Of a stretch of DNA of 64,000 bases, positions 1 to 10,798 are shown piece after piece. A program made the position numbers and the translations under genes. Where the stretch lies: contig JBAIAA010000078.1 in the NCBI GenBank assembly GCA_037893245.1, positions 620,001 through 684,000 of the forward strand, read 5' to 3'. The DNA comes from Crossaster papposus (lineage: Eukaryota > Echinodermata > Asteroidea > Velatida > Solasteridae). The notes below the pieces were generated by a model. The model was not told where the DNA came from. It saw only the letters and a list, made by a program, of their open reading frames with translations, and made no database searches. Position 1 is the stretch's first letter, and each line of letters opens with the position of its first letter.

Positions 1-948
1 ACACTGTAATCTATAATAGTTTTTGGAAATATCCCGGAATTTAACTTTAGACCACTTAAAACTCAAGTACTTTGTTTGTGAGAAAATCACAACAGTATCT
101 CTTAAGGAATCAATAGATTTTTTTTTTACTTTTGAAATGTGTCAAACTGGATATATCAGTCTTTTGCCAATCTCGTCAATAGTATAACAAGAGATTATAC
201 AACATGTACCATATAGTCTCAAGATGACAAATGATTATTCCCCCAGAAAATCAGCCTCAAGGGAGCCAAGCAAATCTTAAAGAAGAGTGTTCCACTCATA
301 ATAGGGGAGAACGAGGCGGAGATGGTACACACGCTGTTAGAAGCAGTACGACCAGTCAGCAAGGTAAAATCTGCTTCTCGATGAAGTAGCAACTCTACGC
401 CAAAGAGGTAGATGTTCTACGGCTTTCAGTCTTTAAAGCAGTAGCTCTTGGCCAAAAGGAAACTTGAAGACCACGGTCTCGCTCCTCTTTACAGGATAAA
501 CTCTCAGCTCAAGTATAGATTGACTGTCATTTGTTATAATTTTGCAAATATAGCAAGTAAGCTATAGTATTCTTTTTAAAGTACCAGACCAGTCTTGGAA
601 GATATGTGTACTATATAATAATTCTGTTATTTCTGTATTATTATTATTATTGTTACAACTGCGGCGAATTGTCGCAGCGATTGCTTCGTGTCATCAAATT
701 CAAATTCGTATCGCATTTGATTTTACGTGAAGTATGAACCGGCCTTTATATGGACTAATAATAAAGTGTGGAAGTTTGTTCCTCTTATAATAATAATAAT
801 AATAATATAATAATATAGACTTATAAAGCGCACATTCTAATACTCATGAAAAAATGGCATCAGAACAAGCTAGATACTGTATGCCTGTTTAAATAACAGT
901 ATCCTGAGGTGTTTATTTGAAAAAAATTTAAATTGTTTTTGTCTTTAG
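1..948. other. Intron of left DHRS7-like gene
   Basis: About 550-948 is homologous in inverted orientation to 59640-59900 in the right DHRS7 intron. Shared landmarks are the TTA/TAA microsatellite near 640 and the block 661-770. A 110-base open stretch at 254-363 is bounded by AG and GT but has no counterpart in the paralogue, so I do not call it an exon. Confidence 0.6.
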
Positions 949-1124
949 CCTAAGCATGAAAGCAATGCAGCAGAGCGTAGTGAGGCATCTTGCATGACGG
1001 CAGAGCGCTGTGCGTCGCTGATTGTCGTCGCTGTGGCCAACAAGCTGTCTGAGGTCTGGATCTGTAAGAACCTGGTGATGATTGAGATGCTCATGAACCA
1101 GTGGGCTCCCCTGCTGACCGCACG
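949..1124 (+). CDS. DHRS7-like: DHRS7-like short-chain dehydrogenase, penultimate exon (left copy)
   Basis: This is the C-terminal part of an SDR-family oxidoreductase resembling vertebrate DHRS7, a membrane-associated NADP(H)-dependent steroid/retinoid/carbonyl reductase. The exon follows a good acceptor (TTTGTCTTTAG) and ends at the donor CACG|GTAAGG. It encodes 58 full codons and ends in phase 2. The stretch beginning CMTAERCASLIVVAVANKL aligns with the conserved Met-Thr-x-x-Arg-Cys segment of DHRS7. The paralogous exon on the opposite strand (59455-59636) has the same frame and splice sites and is six bases longer. The preceding exon is expected to lie left of the window, since it is about 1.8 kb away in the paralogue. 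A minus-strand open frame over the same bases is a shadow. Confidence 0.85.
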
Positions 1125-1174
1125 GTAAGGCAACACAATTTCAAGTACTTGGATTGCTGAGACTCAAGATATAT

Positions 1175-1457
1175 TGTAGCGTCTGCGCCAGTTGGCCGGC
1201 AGAGGGCACTAGAGCGCCTCCTAGGTAGAGTCGCCCTAGTAGTCCCCGCTGGTACGCCCGGAAACCCGTTCCGCGCATACGCCGAACCGGTTTAGACCAG
1301 TTTCCAGTACCGCGTGATAACGTTAGCTTCATGTCAGTGTTTTGATGCGAGTGTTGTGCTAATAATTAAACGGGCTGAGAATTACCGGAAACCACATAAA
1401 ACCTGTCTCTGTTTCTTTCCTGTGTGTTTGTCGACCCCAGCATCGGTCTACGTTACA
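1175..1457 (+). repeat. 5' LTR
   Basis: 283 bp direct repeat of 7413-7685 that starts TG and ends CA. Shared blocks include the segment GCCCTAGTAGTCCCCGCTGG and the 3' segment ending GGTCTACGTTACA. Confidence 0.92.
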
Positions 1458-1799
1458 TTGGTACGTGGCAGCGGTGGGCATACAGAAGGACGAAAAGAAA
1501 CCAGGTGACTGTGCTCATGTTTTCACGAAACCATGATGGTAAGGCGGCCGACTCGCCCTACGGTGAGAAGGCAGGCCAGGGTATGGGCCTGCGGAGCGGG
1601 GCCCAGTCTAGAGAAGAGCCAGGCATTCTGTGCATCACCGGGAGACTTAGAAGCGTTCTTTAAGGATTTACCGGAGAGCCATGGGGTGGGTGTCCTGGGA
1701 GTCGTGGTGTTTCCTGGGAGAGGGGTTGGGAAATGATAGCGGGGAATTTAAGGACATGTGCCAAGGGTTGGGTGCGACGGTACGTCCACTCTGATTCGG

Positions 1800-2270
1800 A
1801 GTGAGGACGCCCTCCCCATCAATTGTCCAGGGTCGCTACCGAGTCTGGTGGGGGGGGGGGGGGGGGGGTGGCGTCCCGTGCTGTAGACAGCAGCGCGGCA
1901 GACGTTTTGTTCCACACGGAGCGATTCCGAGCTGTACCCGTCGATGCAGCGGGCGCGGGGCCTCGTCGGGACATTCTCCAGTTTTCGGTACAAATTATAC
2001 CGAGTCCGGGGGGGGGGGGGGGGGGGGGGGGCGGCCCGTGCTGTAGACGACGGCGCGGCAGACGGTTCGTTCCACACGAAACGATCACGAGCTGTGGCCG
2101 TCGATGCGGCGGGGCGGAGCCTCGTCGGGATCCTCCCTGGGTTTACCACGCTACCCCAGTCCGGGCCGGGCCCACGTAATAGACGGCGGCGCGGCCGGCG
2201 GGTCGCTCCGCTCGGAGCGTTCGCGGGTCGTGTTCGACGACACAGTGGGGACGAGGGGTCTGGGGAGAAG
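1800..2270 (+). repeat. GC-rich tandem repeat with poly-G tracts in the retroelement leader
   Basis: About three degenerate units of 130-160 bp share a core CCGTGCTGTAGAC, then GCGGCAGACG and a CGTCGATGC segment (core copies at 1875 and 2035, a weaker one near 2166). The first two are each preceded by a run of about 20 G. The long frames here are low-complexity frames of the repeat, not proteins. Confidence 0.7.
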
Positions 2271-2394
2271 TCACCAGAACAGCGCCTTCCCAGGGAGCGA
2301 TGGAATACACACGGAGTCATTGCTCGAGGCCAGCAGGGAGACGGGAGGCCGCCTCGGGGCAACGTGACAGGGGCTCTTTCGGCAAGCCAACGGG

Positions 2395-2670
2395 GTGGAA
2401 TTGCTCCGCACACAAGGCAGTGGAGCGGAGCCGTCGAGATTGCTCCTCACACAGGGCAATGGAGCGGAGCCGTCAATGCTACTCCGCACACAAGTCAATA
2501 GAGCGGAGCTGCTCCGCACACAAGGTAATGGAGCGGAGCCGCTCCGCACAAAAGCCAATGAAGCGGAGCCGTCAACGCTGCTCCGCACACAAGTCAATGG
2601 AGCGGAGCCGCTAACGCTGCTCCGCACACAAGCCGATAGAGCGGGGATGTTCCGCACGCAAGCCGACAGA
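2395..2670 (+). repeat. Minisatellite, units of about 30-45 bp (GGAGCGGAGCCG / CTCCGCACACAA)
   Basis: Eight or so imperfect units alternate GGAGCGGAGCCG with GCTCCGCACACAAG. The translated frame is a repetitive RTQGNGAEP-like string. It is probably the 5' leader of the LTR element, with no sign of a real protein. Confidence 0.8.
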
Positions 2671-3960
2671 GTGGTGCCGACCCGAGTGCTCGGTGAGGGG
2701 GCGCCCCAGTGGGGAGACGCCGTGGGAAGTCGCCACTCGATGCTCCCCGGTGGACCCGGGCAGGCCCCCGCTATCGGGCGAGACGGCGTGTCGGGCGTTG
2801 GGGGAGCCGCGCCTAGGCCGGCGGCAACTAGAGTCACCACAGGACCGGAACCAACAGGGACGGGTGGCCAGAGACCGATGATGATCCATATGGAAACGTT
2901 GTCTCATCCGTTCCGTGCGGCCTGCGTACATAGAGAAAATCAACATTTTTTCACGAAAAAGTGATTTTATAAAAAAGTGCTTTCATTGCTAGCATTGGGC
3001 CGCCCGGGAGTCACTCGAACAACTATTCATCAAATCTAAAACCTAAAAATAATACCAGTCAGTTTCTCAGTTTCGTCGGAAAAAACATAGTAAGTCTGCA
3101 AGATGTCCTGTTTTTTACGTGGGAGAGTTGGCAAAACAGTGAGTTTCTTTGTACATGACCCGCTTTCGCAAGCCCTCACTCGTTTCATCGTGAACAGGCT
3201 GCTTTGGGCCTAGCGGTTTATGAATATGCTGATTGTTAGCTTTCTTGTGATATAAAACTTATTTTGATTGGTTAAATAAATTCGTCGGAACAAAGGCTTT
3301 AAAGAGCATTGACCATTAACAGCTAGCGTCTGAAATGACCTTTCATCTAAAGGTCCCGGATGCGCTAGTACGCGAAGCATCACTTGTGACGCTACCACTT
3401 GCCACTCACATTCTTTCATCGTCGAATGCTACAATTCTACGATATTTAGTATAAATGTTATTTATTAGTAACATGTAAGACTATGTTTCAAGCTATCTGT
3501 TAAGTTTTGAGTTGAATTTAAAGTGAACTTTTACAAATAAAACCATTTTTCTCTGGTTTTTACTGGATTATACCATTAAAGCTGTAGGGGTGGATTCTCT
3601 CGCCACGCCGCGCCGAGTTTCATACACTAGCCTTCGGATACATTTTGACTGTGTAGTTACGAGTAGCAATTGTTTTCAATTTAATGTATGTTTTCCTATG
3701 GTATTGATGTAATAATCAGAAAAGTAAGTCGTTCAAATACCTTACAGTGGAACTACGTACACTACGCGATTTGTTACCATTATATTATGTTGTGCTACTG
3801 TTTATTTACTGTTTATTTACCCATTTCTACAATGGAACTGCCCTACAGTAACGGTCAGTGGCGCGTGACCTTGTGCACGCCTCGGTCCTGTGGATCTCAC
3901 AGAGCGCTCGTGGGGTCAAATTCTTTTATGAGACAAATCCGGGAAAACGTTTCCATATGC
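2671..3960. other. LTR-element internal region without a recognisable gene
   Basis: 2671-2935 continues the GC-rich leader. 2936-3830 is abruptly AT-rich and unlike its surroundings, which suggests a nested insertion, but I found no clear terminal repeats. 3830-3960 returns to the composition of the gag region. Confidence 0.45.
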
Positions 3961-3961
3961 G

Positions 3962-4803
3962 GATAAATTTGATGGGGTTGCGCCCTGGTCGGACTACTTG
4001 ATCCATTTTGAGAGCGTCGCGGCGGTCAACCATTGGAGTGAGTCCGAGAAGGCGATGTATCTGGTGGCTCACGTACCTAAAGGGCACAGCTCTAGAAAAA
4101 CTGGCGGATATGGCGCCAGAGGCACGGGGGAAATACTCCTTCATCTTGGAGAACTTGGAGCACCGGTTCGGCGTGATGGCACAGGTCCCACTACATCGGG
4201 CCCAATTGTCTATGCGGACGAATGGGACGCGACGAGTCGCTCAGCAGCCTGGGACAATTCATTCGGCGGCTGGTGTTGAAAAGCTACTCAAGGTTCCCTG
4301 CGCAGGCCCAGGAGGACTTGGGCGTGGAGGCGTTTCAGAGGGCCTTGGGGGATGAACAGCGTCACCTGTTCTCCCGGAAGGCGGCGACCCTGACCGAAGC
4401 CATCACGCCCGCGACCGAGTTGGAGGCGTTCATGGAGTCACAGGAGTATAGCCGGAAAGGCAAGGCCGGAGCCAGAGACGTGAGATCGGTAGGGCAGCTT
4501 CCTCAAGTTTCTGCTGCAGAGCCTGAGTCGGTTTTCCAGGTGGAGTACAAACCCAACGCGCGGGCTCAGGTGAAGTGCTACAGGTGCCACGTGTTTGGCC
4601 ACTACAGGAGACACTGCCTCCGCCGGAAGGGGAGGGCCGGCCCCCCGCCGCCCCAGCCTGGGGCTGAAGGAGTGCTGAGACCGCCTGTTCCCGGACCGAC
4701 GGGTCAAGCCAGGCCAGTCCCGCAAAGGGACATAGGTGATAAGGGAGGCGTCGGCATTAAGGGAGGCGTCGCCACCAATTGCAAAGGCGGATGCCGCCCC
4801 TGA
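3962..4803 (+). pseudogene. gag: Decayed Ty3/gypsy gag (capsid plus zinc knuckle)
   Basis: The start of the capsid shows the typical gypsy pattern KFDG-x5-W-x-DYL-x-HFE, followed by NHW and YLVAHVPKG (about 3967-4085). The coding frame then shifts twice, near 4085 and near 4220, so the capsid is read in three frames and cannot be made as one protein. The last segment ends in a CCHC zinc knuckle, C-x2-C-x4-H-x4-C (CYRCHVFGHYRRHC, about 4576-4617), which is the nucleic-acid-binding motif of nucleocapsid. A basic, Pro/Gly-rich tail follows. Family assignment is firm. Loss of function is inferred from the frameshifts. Confidence 0.8.
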
Positions 4804-5870
4804 AGGGCAGGGTGAGACGGGCACAGAACCGGGTCAGGGGCTGGGCGAGCACGAGGCGGGGTGCGATCGGCCACCTCCACCGACGGAACCGGACACCGGG
4901 AGGTATACTCCCGCCGGCCGGAAGGTAGTCCGGCCTAGCCGATATTGTCTTGCGTTTACCGAACTTTCCTCTTCTTCTCCCCGCAGGAGGGCTCCCGTGA
5001 TGTGCCCCCGCTGTGGAAATGCGTTTACCCAAAACAGCAACCGCCGTAGGCACGTGCACCTGGAGCGCCCATACGCGTCCGAAAGAGGCTGCGGGCTGCG
5101 GTTTTACCGGGGGGATATCAGGAGCCGTCACCATGTTTTTTTGCCAGGAGGGTTCGGTGGCCGAAGTGATGGCAGAGATGGATGCGCTGGAGATCCACCC
5201 TAGCGGCGATATAGCTCATCAATCCCGCCGGCCGAGGGCCTTCTCGCCTCGCCTCCTCCGACAGGGGAGCCTAGACCCCCCCCTCCCCCCCACGGCGGAC
5301 GGGACCACCCCGCAGCAGCCCGACCTAATTTGTCGTCGCCCCGTCCAAGAGACGACGTGGCCCAGTTTTGGCGGGGGAGCCGGGGGACCACCTCCACTTA
5401 GAGCGGTCCTCCCGGCCTCCCTGTTCGGAGCGGGATGAGTCGGCCAGCCAGCCAAGCCAGGGTCAGGAAGGGCGGCCTCGACCATCTCCGCCCCGCCTAT
5501 CGGGGCGCCAGGGACACGGTCGCAGACGCCACTCTAGCCGGCCGAAGGAAGAAAGCCCCGCCGACCCATCCCCTCCAGCTCGGGTGGAAGGCGGGACTCA
5601 GACGGAGCTCCTGACGCCCCTTCGGATGCCGACGCTTCAGTGGCGAGGGCAGCCCAGGGTCTTTCTGGCCGGGTCCCGGGTGGAGCTGCCAGACGGAACC
5701 TGGATGCAGTTGGAGGTGGACGGCGCCGTCCAGCGGCCGCACCGCATAAGGGAGGCGGCCCCCCACATGCCGGTTCATGCAGTCGTGAACCACATAACGA
5801 TAGAGGATCGATATTGTGTTTTCCTTTATTACTATGTTATACCGAATTTTGCCATTCATACCGCCGACCG
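4804..5870 (+). pseudogene. Fused pol C-terminal tail with C2H2-like zinc finger
   Basis: Downstream of gag there is no RT or integrase. A Pro-rich stretch with PTEPDTGRYTPAGRKVVRPSRY (about 4882-4945; fragment boundaries only) looks like the tail normally found after gypsy integrase, so an internal deletion probably joined gag to the end of pol. A finger-like segment CPRCGNAF-x8-H (about 5002-5055) has C-x2-C-x12-H spacing, but its last His is misplaced. A second acidic/basic frame runs about 5560-5870 (QWRGQPRVFLAGSRVELPDG). Functions beyond that are unknown. The region is interrupted at 5873 by the foldback element. Confidence 0.5.
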
Positions 5871-5872
5871 AG

Positions 5873-7162
5873 TAGTCTTGATCCAAGACCAAGCTAGCCG
5901 TTCGTTTGTTCCGCGGCGCGCCGTCCGTATATATCCGGGCTTATTGAGGGCGCCCTTAATTATCGCCAGATTCGTTCCCTATCTTGGTCTTGGCGCAAGT
6001 TTCACGTGAACCCGGAAAATTCCGAGGACATTCCAAGCATAGCTCAAATAGCTACTCGCCCCCGCATGCGCGCTAAGTCGTTTATGTTTAATGTAGTGTT
6101 CGATTATTATTATAGTCTGGTTCCCAGACCAAATATTTCTGACTACTTGTGATTTTTCATTTATTATTTAGCCGCCAATGTCACGTGACCCAAAACTGGA
6201 GGAATTGCTTAACGTTCGCGATGTTCGAGTGTTTCCAGGTTTTTATTTAAAAAAACTCGCATTAGCAAAGGTCAACACCAGACGAAATGCCTAAGAATAT
6301 CACAGTCATTGTAGTCATTGTGCTATTTTTTGGTAAGAGCCGTTAACATTTGAACTGTTGCGTCGTCATAGCTACGCTGCTTGTTTCGCGTCATTATCTA
6401 TTTTTTTGTCGCCGGCGGCTACCTGACCTACAATTTAGACGTCTAGCCAAATGTGGTTTCTTACACGTCCACAAAAGGCATACACTCGTACTCGAAACTT
6501 TTTCGCCTTTTGCGGGCGTGTAAGAAACTACATTATTTTGTGCAATGGCGCCGTGTGCAATTTATGGGAAACACACAGCGTGTATAATAATAGTAGTCTG
6601 GTTCTCCGACCTGACAATTTGTTTAGGCCTAGACGTCTAAATTGTATGTCAGGTAGCCGCCGGCGACAACAAAATAGATAATGACGCGATACAAGCAGCG
6701 TAGCTATGACGACGCAACAATTCAATGACTGTGATATTATTAGGCATTTCGTCTGGTGTTGACTTTTGCCAATGCGAGTTTTATTTTATAAAAACTTGGA
6801 AACACTCGAACATCGCGAACGTTAAGCAATTCCTCCAGTTTTTGGCCACGTGACATTGGCGGCTAAATAATAAATGAAAAATCACAAATAGTCAGAAATA
6901 TTTGGTCTGGGAACCAGACTATACTAATATAACACTACATTAAACAAAAACGACTTAGCGCGCATGCGGGGGCGAGTAGCTATTTGAGCTATGCTTGGAA
7001 TGTCCTCGGAATTTTCCGGGTTCACGTGACACTTGCGCCAAGACCAAGATAGGGAACGAATCTGGCGATAATTAAGGGCGCCCTCAATAAGCCCGGATAT
7101 ATACGGACGGCGCGCCGCGGAACAAATGAACGGCTAGCTAGCTTGGTCTTGGATCAAGACTA
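5873..7162. mobile_element. Foldback transposon with very long inverted repeats and 9-bp target duplication (Mutator-like, non-autonomous)
   Basis: The arms 5873-6450 and about 6640-7162 are near-perfect inverted repeats ending TAGTCTTGATCCAAGACC. They are flanked by the exact 9-bp duplication CCGACCGAG (5864-5872 and 7163-7171). Even the short centre is partly palindromic (GTCGCCGGCGGCTACCTGAC on the left against its complement near 6650-6668). There is no transposase. A 9-bp duplication with long terminal repeats is typical of Mutator-like or Foldback elements. It is nested in the LTR element and so is younger than it. Confidence 0.88.
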
Positions 7163-7171
7163 CCGACCGAG

Positions 7172-7412
7172 GGGCTTTTGCTCCCTTTGTTCTCTTGTGT
7201 GTCTCGCCCCTCGGTCGTTATGTGGTACCAGAGCACTTGTGTAAACACCACCGGAATGAGTGGCGCCTGGAGACCACGCCCATCGGAGTGGACGCATTGG
7301 TTGTTGCATTGTTGTTGGCGTCGTGCGCCTTCCGGTCTGGGTTTTCCGGGTGTGCGGTGGTAGATGCCCGCCGTCTTGTTTGGGGGGCAAACAAAGTCTT
7401 CGTGGGGGGCTG
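7172..7412. other. 3' end of LTR-element internal region
   Basis: About 240 bp between the foldback element and the 3' LTR. No recognisable coding sequence, and it ends in the purine/G-rich tract next to the LTR. Confidence 0.5.
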
Positions 7413-7685
7413 TGTAGCGTCTGCGCCGGTTGGTCGGTAGAGGGCACTAGAGCGCCTCCACGGTGGAGTCGCCCTAGTAGTCCCCGCTGGTACGCCCGGA
7501 AACCCGTTCCGGATCGCGCATTATAGGCCGAACCGGTTTAGTCTAGTTTCCAGTACCGCGTGATAACGTTAGCTTCATGTCAGTGTTGTGCTAATAAACG
7601 GGCTGATAATTACCGGAAACCACAGAATACCTGTCTCTGTTTCCTTCCTGTGTGTTTGTCGACCCCAGCATCGGTCTACGTTACA
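7413..7685 (+). repeat. 3' LTR
   Basis: 273 bp match to the 5' LTR. It lacks about ten bases present in the 5' copy near 1345 and has a short insertion (GGATC) near 7512. It is followed by the ATAT target duplication. Confidence 0.92.
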
Positions 7686-7851
7686 ATATATATTCCCACA
7701 GAAGGTAGTTAATGTTACCGTCCGGATTTTGAGCAAGCGAATGATTCAATGACTAGAATTTAGAGCAGAATGCTGGGATTTACGTTTGAAATTTAGCATT
7801 AATGGATGAATTAAAAGTGTTGACGTAAACTGAATTAGTGTGGCAAACTAA

Positions 7852-8189
7852 GGCATAAAAAAAATGTTATGTTGGCGTAACCCGACCGACCCTAAAAATA
7901 CGGCCGACCCTGGATATTTTTATTTTCAAGGGACGAAATTTAATGATTAAAATCTATATAAATCTAGTTATAAATACGTTTTAAACCATTTCTGACCGTT
8001 TCTCATTGTTGTGTGTGTGGATTGTGTATATATTGAACCTGGACACGCTATCGTGTATCACTACCGGCTTAAACAATTAGAAAACATCATTTTCATTGCT
8101 GGAAAAAAAACAAAAAAAAAAAACAATCCCTACCTACCTACCCTATTTTTTTGGGGCCCGTTACGCCAACATAACATTTTTGTTATGCC
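7852..8189. mobile_element. TAA-flanked MITE (PIF/Harbinger-like)
   Basis: Inverted ends GGCATAA...AATGTTATGTTGGCGTAAC and its complement GTTACGCCAACATAACATTTTTGTTATGCC are flanked by TAA (7849-7851 and 8190-8192). The right paralogous arm near 59.07 kb lacks it and shows the empty site ACTAATGCG (reading its complement). The 3-bp TAA duplication is the usual PIF/Harbinger signature. No coding capacity. Confidence 0.8.
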
Positions 8190-8724
8190 TAACGTGCGAA
8201 AGATATTTAAAATGTGGGTTGTCTGTCGTTTGCGTCAATTTTCCTGTAGGTAAGATTTGCCAGCCAATAAATGTGTTGTCTATGGAATAGCCGCTCATTG
8301 GACGATAATCTATGATATGCGAGCAGATCCAAAATGTAAAACAAGACTGCATCTTGACCTCGAGATTCTGTCCATTCAGCAGGCGCTTTCTACGCATGAT
8401 ATTGCCTCTCCTGCCCGTTGTTATGTTACAAAAACACGGCAGCCAATTGGCAGCTTTGTTTGACATTTATGCTTAGAATGAGGTCAGTCGACTCCGATTG
8501 GCTGGTACATGGAGTTGCATACAATTTGACATACATGTCTAGATATATCAGACATTATATATCCCGTCTGATATATTCCGGCTAATGAAGGGGCTGCGTC
8601 CTATATACTCATTTTTAAAGAACGAATGTATGATTGATGAAGGCGTTCACTGTAGCCATTCTAAATAGACTTGAATGTATGCGCTCAGTGACTATAGTCA
8701 TAACTTTTTGTATTGCACATATAG

Positions 8725-8779
8725 GATCAAGAAAAAAGTGTATGGAAACGGGAGAATTGAGGCTTTGGAGAAAGCTTAG
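8725..8779 (+). CDS. DHRS7-like: DHRS7-like, last coding exon (left copy)
   Basis: The acceptor CACATATAG is followed by GATCAAG. Joined in phase to the exon ending at 1124, the codons read R-IKKKVYGNGRIEALEKA-stop. This resembles the DHRS7 tail (W-I-x-x-K-x-G-x-x-R-I-E-x-F-K). The right-hand paralogue at 58302-58356 encodes W-IKKKVYGNRRIEAFKKA-stop, so the left copy has Arg where the paralogue and vertebrate DHRS7 have Trp, plus Phe to Leu and Lys to Glu changes. The stop TAG is followed directly by GTAAGT, a strong donor. The intron before this exon is 7.6 kb because it contains the LTR retroelement. The frame is intact, so the gene may still work. Confidence 0.75.
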
Positions 8780-8911
8780 GTAAGTCTAACACAATTTGGA
8801 AGGAATACAACGAATAGATAGAGTTGATGATGACAAGTTTTTGCCTTGTGCTTAAATGTCAAGTTACTGTATAGTACAACCGATGAACTCCTGCAATCTT
8901 GAATTCATGGT

Positions 8912-9228
8912 TAATAATAATAACGGCTTTTTATATAGAGCTTTTAACAAGATAAAAGCGCTTTACATTATTATTATTCCTAATCATTAGGGCAACGAAA
9001 CATTCCAAATACCATCTCAGCTCCCTGGGGAGTATACAGCTCGATGCAGCCATTTCGGCGCAAGGCAGCTAAATCAATCACAATAACAATAACTGCCCTT
9101 TTACTCCTGGGTGGAGAGAAGCAATGAGTGCCTTGCCCAAGAGCACACAACCTGTAGCTTTACCTACAAGTTACTGCTCCAGGATACGAGGCCACGGCAC
9201 TTATTTGAGTATAGCTTTTACGGCCATA
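8912..9228. repeat. Dispersed repeat of the TATATAGCGCTTT type
   Basis: Inserted in the left arm relative to the right arm near 58.21 kb. It contains ACCATCTCAGCTCCCT, CCCTTTTACTCCTGGGTG and GTGCCTTGCCCAAG. The related copy at 59830-60150 shares these in the same order and orientation. Confidence 0.65.
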
Positions 9229-9291
9229 CATTTGACTATAGCTTTTTTTTTTTGGCTAGTATATAGTTTGCACTTCATAATCACTTTTTAA

Positions 9292-9672
9292 AGGTAAGAT
9301 ACACCATTGGTAATTGCTTGAATTATCATGAATGGGTAGATTTGGGGGGTTGTGTTTTACAGTAAATATCGTTTAACTGACCTGTCCGAAGTTTTACACT
9401 CATGGATGCCGAGAAAAGCACTAAAAACAGCGTTGGTTTTCAACTGGCGCCGAGCAGTTATTCTTATGTTATCTTTGTTTTTTCGCGATCGCCGTCCGGC
9501 GATCGCGAATTTTTCTTTATATAATTCCATTTTTTTCGGGATAATTACAGGCTATCTAGCGCAATCATTTTGCTGGATGCCTGGAAGCATTATTTACTTT
9601 TAAATGAGTAAGATATTTCTTAATATTTCGGTAATAAATATTTTCGATATCTGCAAATGGTGTATCCTACCT
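9292..9672. mobile_element. TTAA-specific MITE, full length
   Basis: 381 bp with ends AGGTAAGATACACCAT and ATGGTGTATCCTACCT, flanked by TTAA (9288-9291 and 9673-9676). A GCGATCGCCGTCCGGCGATCGC palindrome lies near the centre (about 9485-9506). The inverted paralogue at about 58.14 kb has no insertion. TTAA duplication suggests the piggyBac or Kolobok type. The same family occurs at 18955-19339, with partial copies elsewhere. Confidence 0.85.
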
Positions 9673-9676
9673 TTAA

Positions 9677-10798
9677 GAAATAAGGGTTTTAAGCCATTCA
9701 TAGCACAATTGTACTACGACCTGTTTGTTGCAAGTATTTTCCCTTAATTTCGGAAGATGGCGTATTTCGCATTGGGGTATATGGAAGGTGATTTAGTGGT
9801 GTGAAACCCAAGGTTCACTGTGTCCAAGTTTCATCAAAATCCATGAAAGCATACAGAAGTTTTAAAATAAATTTAACCTAAAATGTTAACACACATATGC
9901 CCAAATTTAACAAATACCCTATACACTGTATTTGTTTGTATGAATATGATTTTTTTTTGAATACACAGGACTCTGGTTGGAGACGACATCTCACAGTCCA
10001 AGTTTATTATAAATTTAATCAATTCTACACGCATTTTATAGATTAAAAAAATTAGTTTGACAAGTAAAAAGGGCTATATTTGTACTGTATTTTTATCTTG
10101 GAATATAATTTGGAAAAATGTTGCCATGTAAAATTAATTAAAAAACTGAGCAGTTGAGTAAAGAATATATATTTAGTCTAAAGTTTTGTTTCGTAAAGGA
10201 AATTGTTTATACTTTTACGATAGCAATAATAAAGTAAAAAGGGTTATCTGTACTGGATTTATTACGTGGTACATAAGTTTTAACTACATGTATTTTCCCA
10301 TGTAAAATTGTCTAAAAATGTGTCTGAGTTTTTAGGTTCCTATGATACACATTATCCACACAAATTTATTAATTGTTTGGACATTTTCAGACAAATCATT
10401 ATAATAAACATAAACAAGCCTTTACAAAAAATTGTTAAATTGTATTAACAAAACAAAACTTCTACAAAACTTTAAATTGGTAAAAGGGTGCATAAATACT
10501 GGAGCATCATTAATAGATCATTGTACTTTGTGTACTATACCCAAAAAGACAGATTTTGGTTTATGTCATGTGTACCGGTATATCATAAAATATATCTAGG
10601 TTTAAAATGATAACACTGATCTTTGTGGAACATTATGTTATTTAAAAAGAATTTTGAATAATGATCCTTCATACTAGTTATAGGCCCAATTAGGTGGAGA
10701 ACACTATGGGCAATTCCCGAAATTGGACTGACTTCTGACTAGCGCCCTCGGCTTCTACTAGCAAAGATACTGACAATTTGGGAGACCGCCAACATATA
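9677..10798. other. Intergenic; end of the inverted DHRS7 arm
   Basis: To about 10450 this matches 57420-58140 in inverted orientation, with perhaps 10-15 percent difference. Beyond that it is AT-rich and unique. No gene seen. Confidence 0.6.

Larger units (their letters stand above)
1175..7685 (+). mobile_element. Ty3/gypsy-type LTR retroelement with gag but no RT/IN, inserted in the DHRS7 intron
   Basis: Two direct LTRs (1175-1457 and 7413-7685) begin TGTAGCG and end TTACA. They are flanked by the target duplication ATAT (1171-1174 and 7686-7689). The inverted DHRS7 paralogue has the same intron without the element (near 59.4 kb), which shows an uninterrupted site. A candidate primer-binding region follows the left LTR (1459-1485), and a purine tract with a G run precedes the right LTR (7403-7410). 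Inside are a G-rich repeat leader, a decayed gag with a zinc knuckle, and a pol C-terminal-like tail with a C2H2-like finger. No protease, reverse transcriptase, RNase H or integrase is visible, so the element is non-autonomous. The LTRs differ by small indels and scattered substitutions, so it is not brand new. Confidence 0.9.

Noticed and set aside
254..363. Open stretch with AG acceptor and GT donor (encoding LKGAKQILKKSVPLIIG...)
   Set aside because: It lies in the DHRS7 intron, has no counterpart in the paralogous intron, joins no DHRS7 exon in frame and matches no protein I recognise.
945..1136. Minus-strand 63-residue frame (and its plus-strand counterpart at 59443-59640)
   Set aside because: Antisense shadows of DHRS7 exons. 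The sense strand has splice sites, phase and family similarity.
1748..2840. Several 80-220-residue frames on both strands
   Set aside because: Frames of GC-rich tandem repeats and poly-G tracts in the LTR-element leader. Repetitive composition on both strands.
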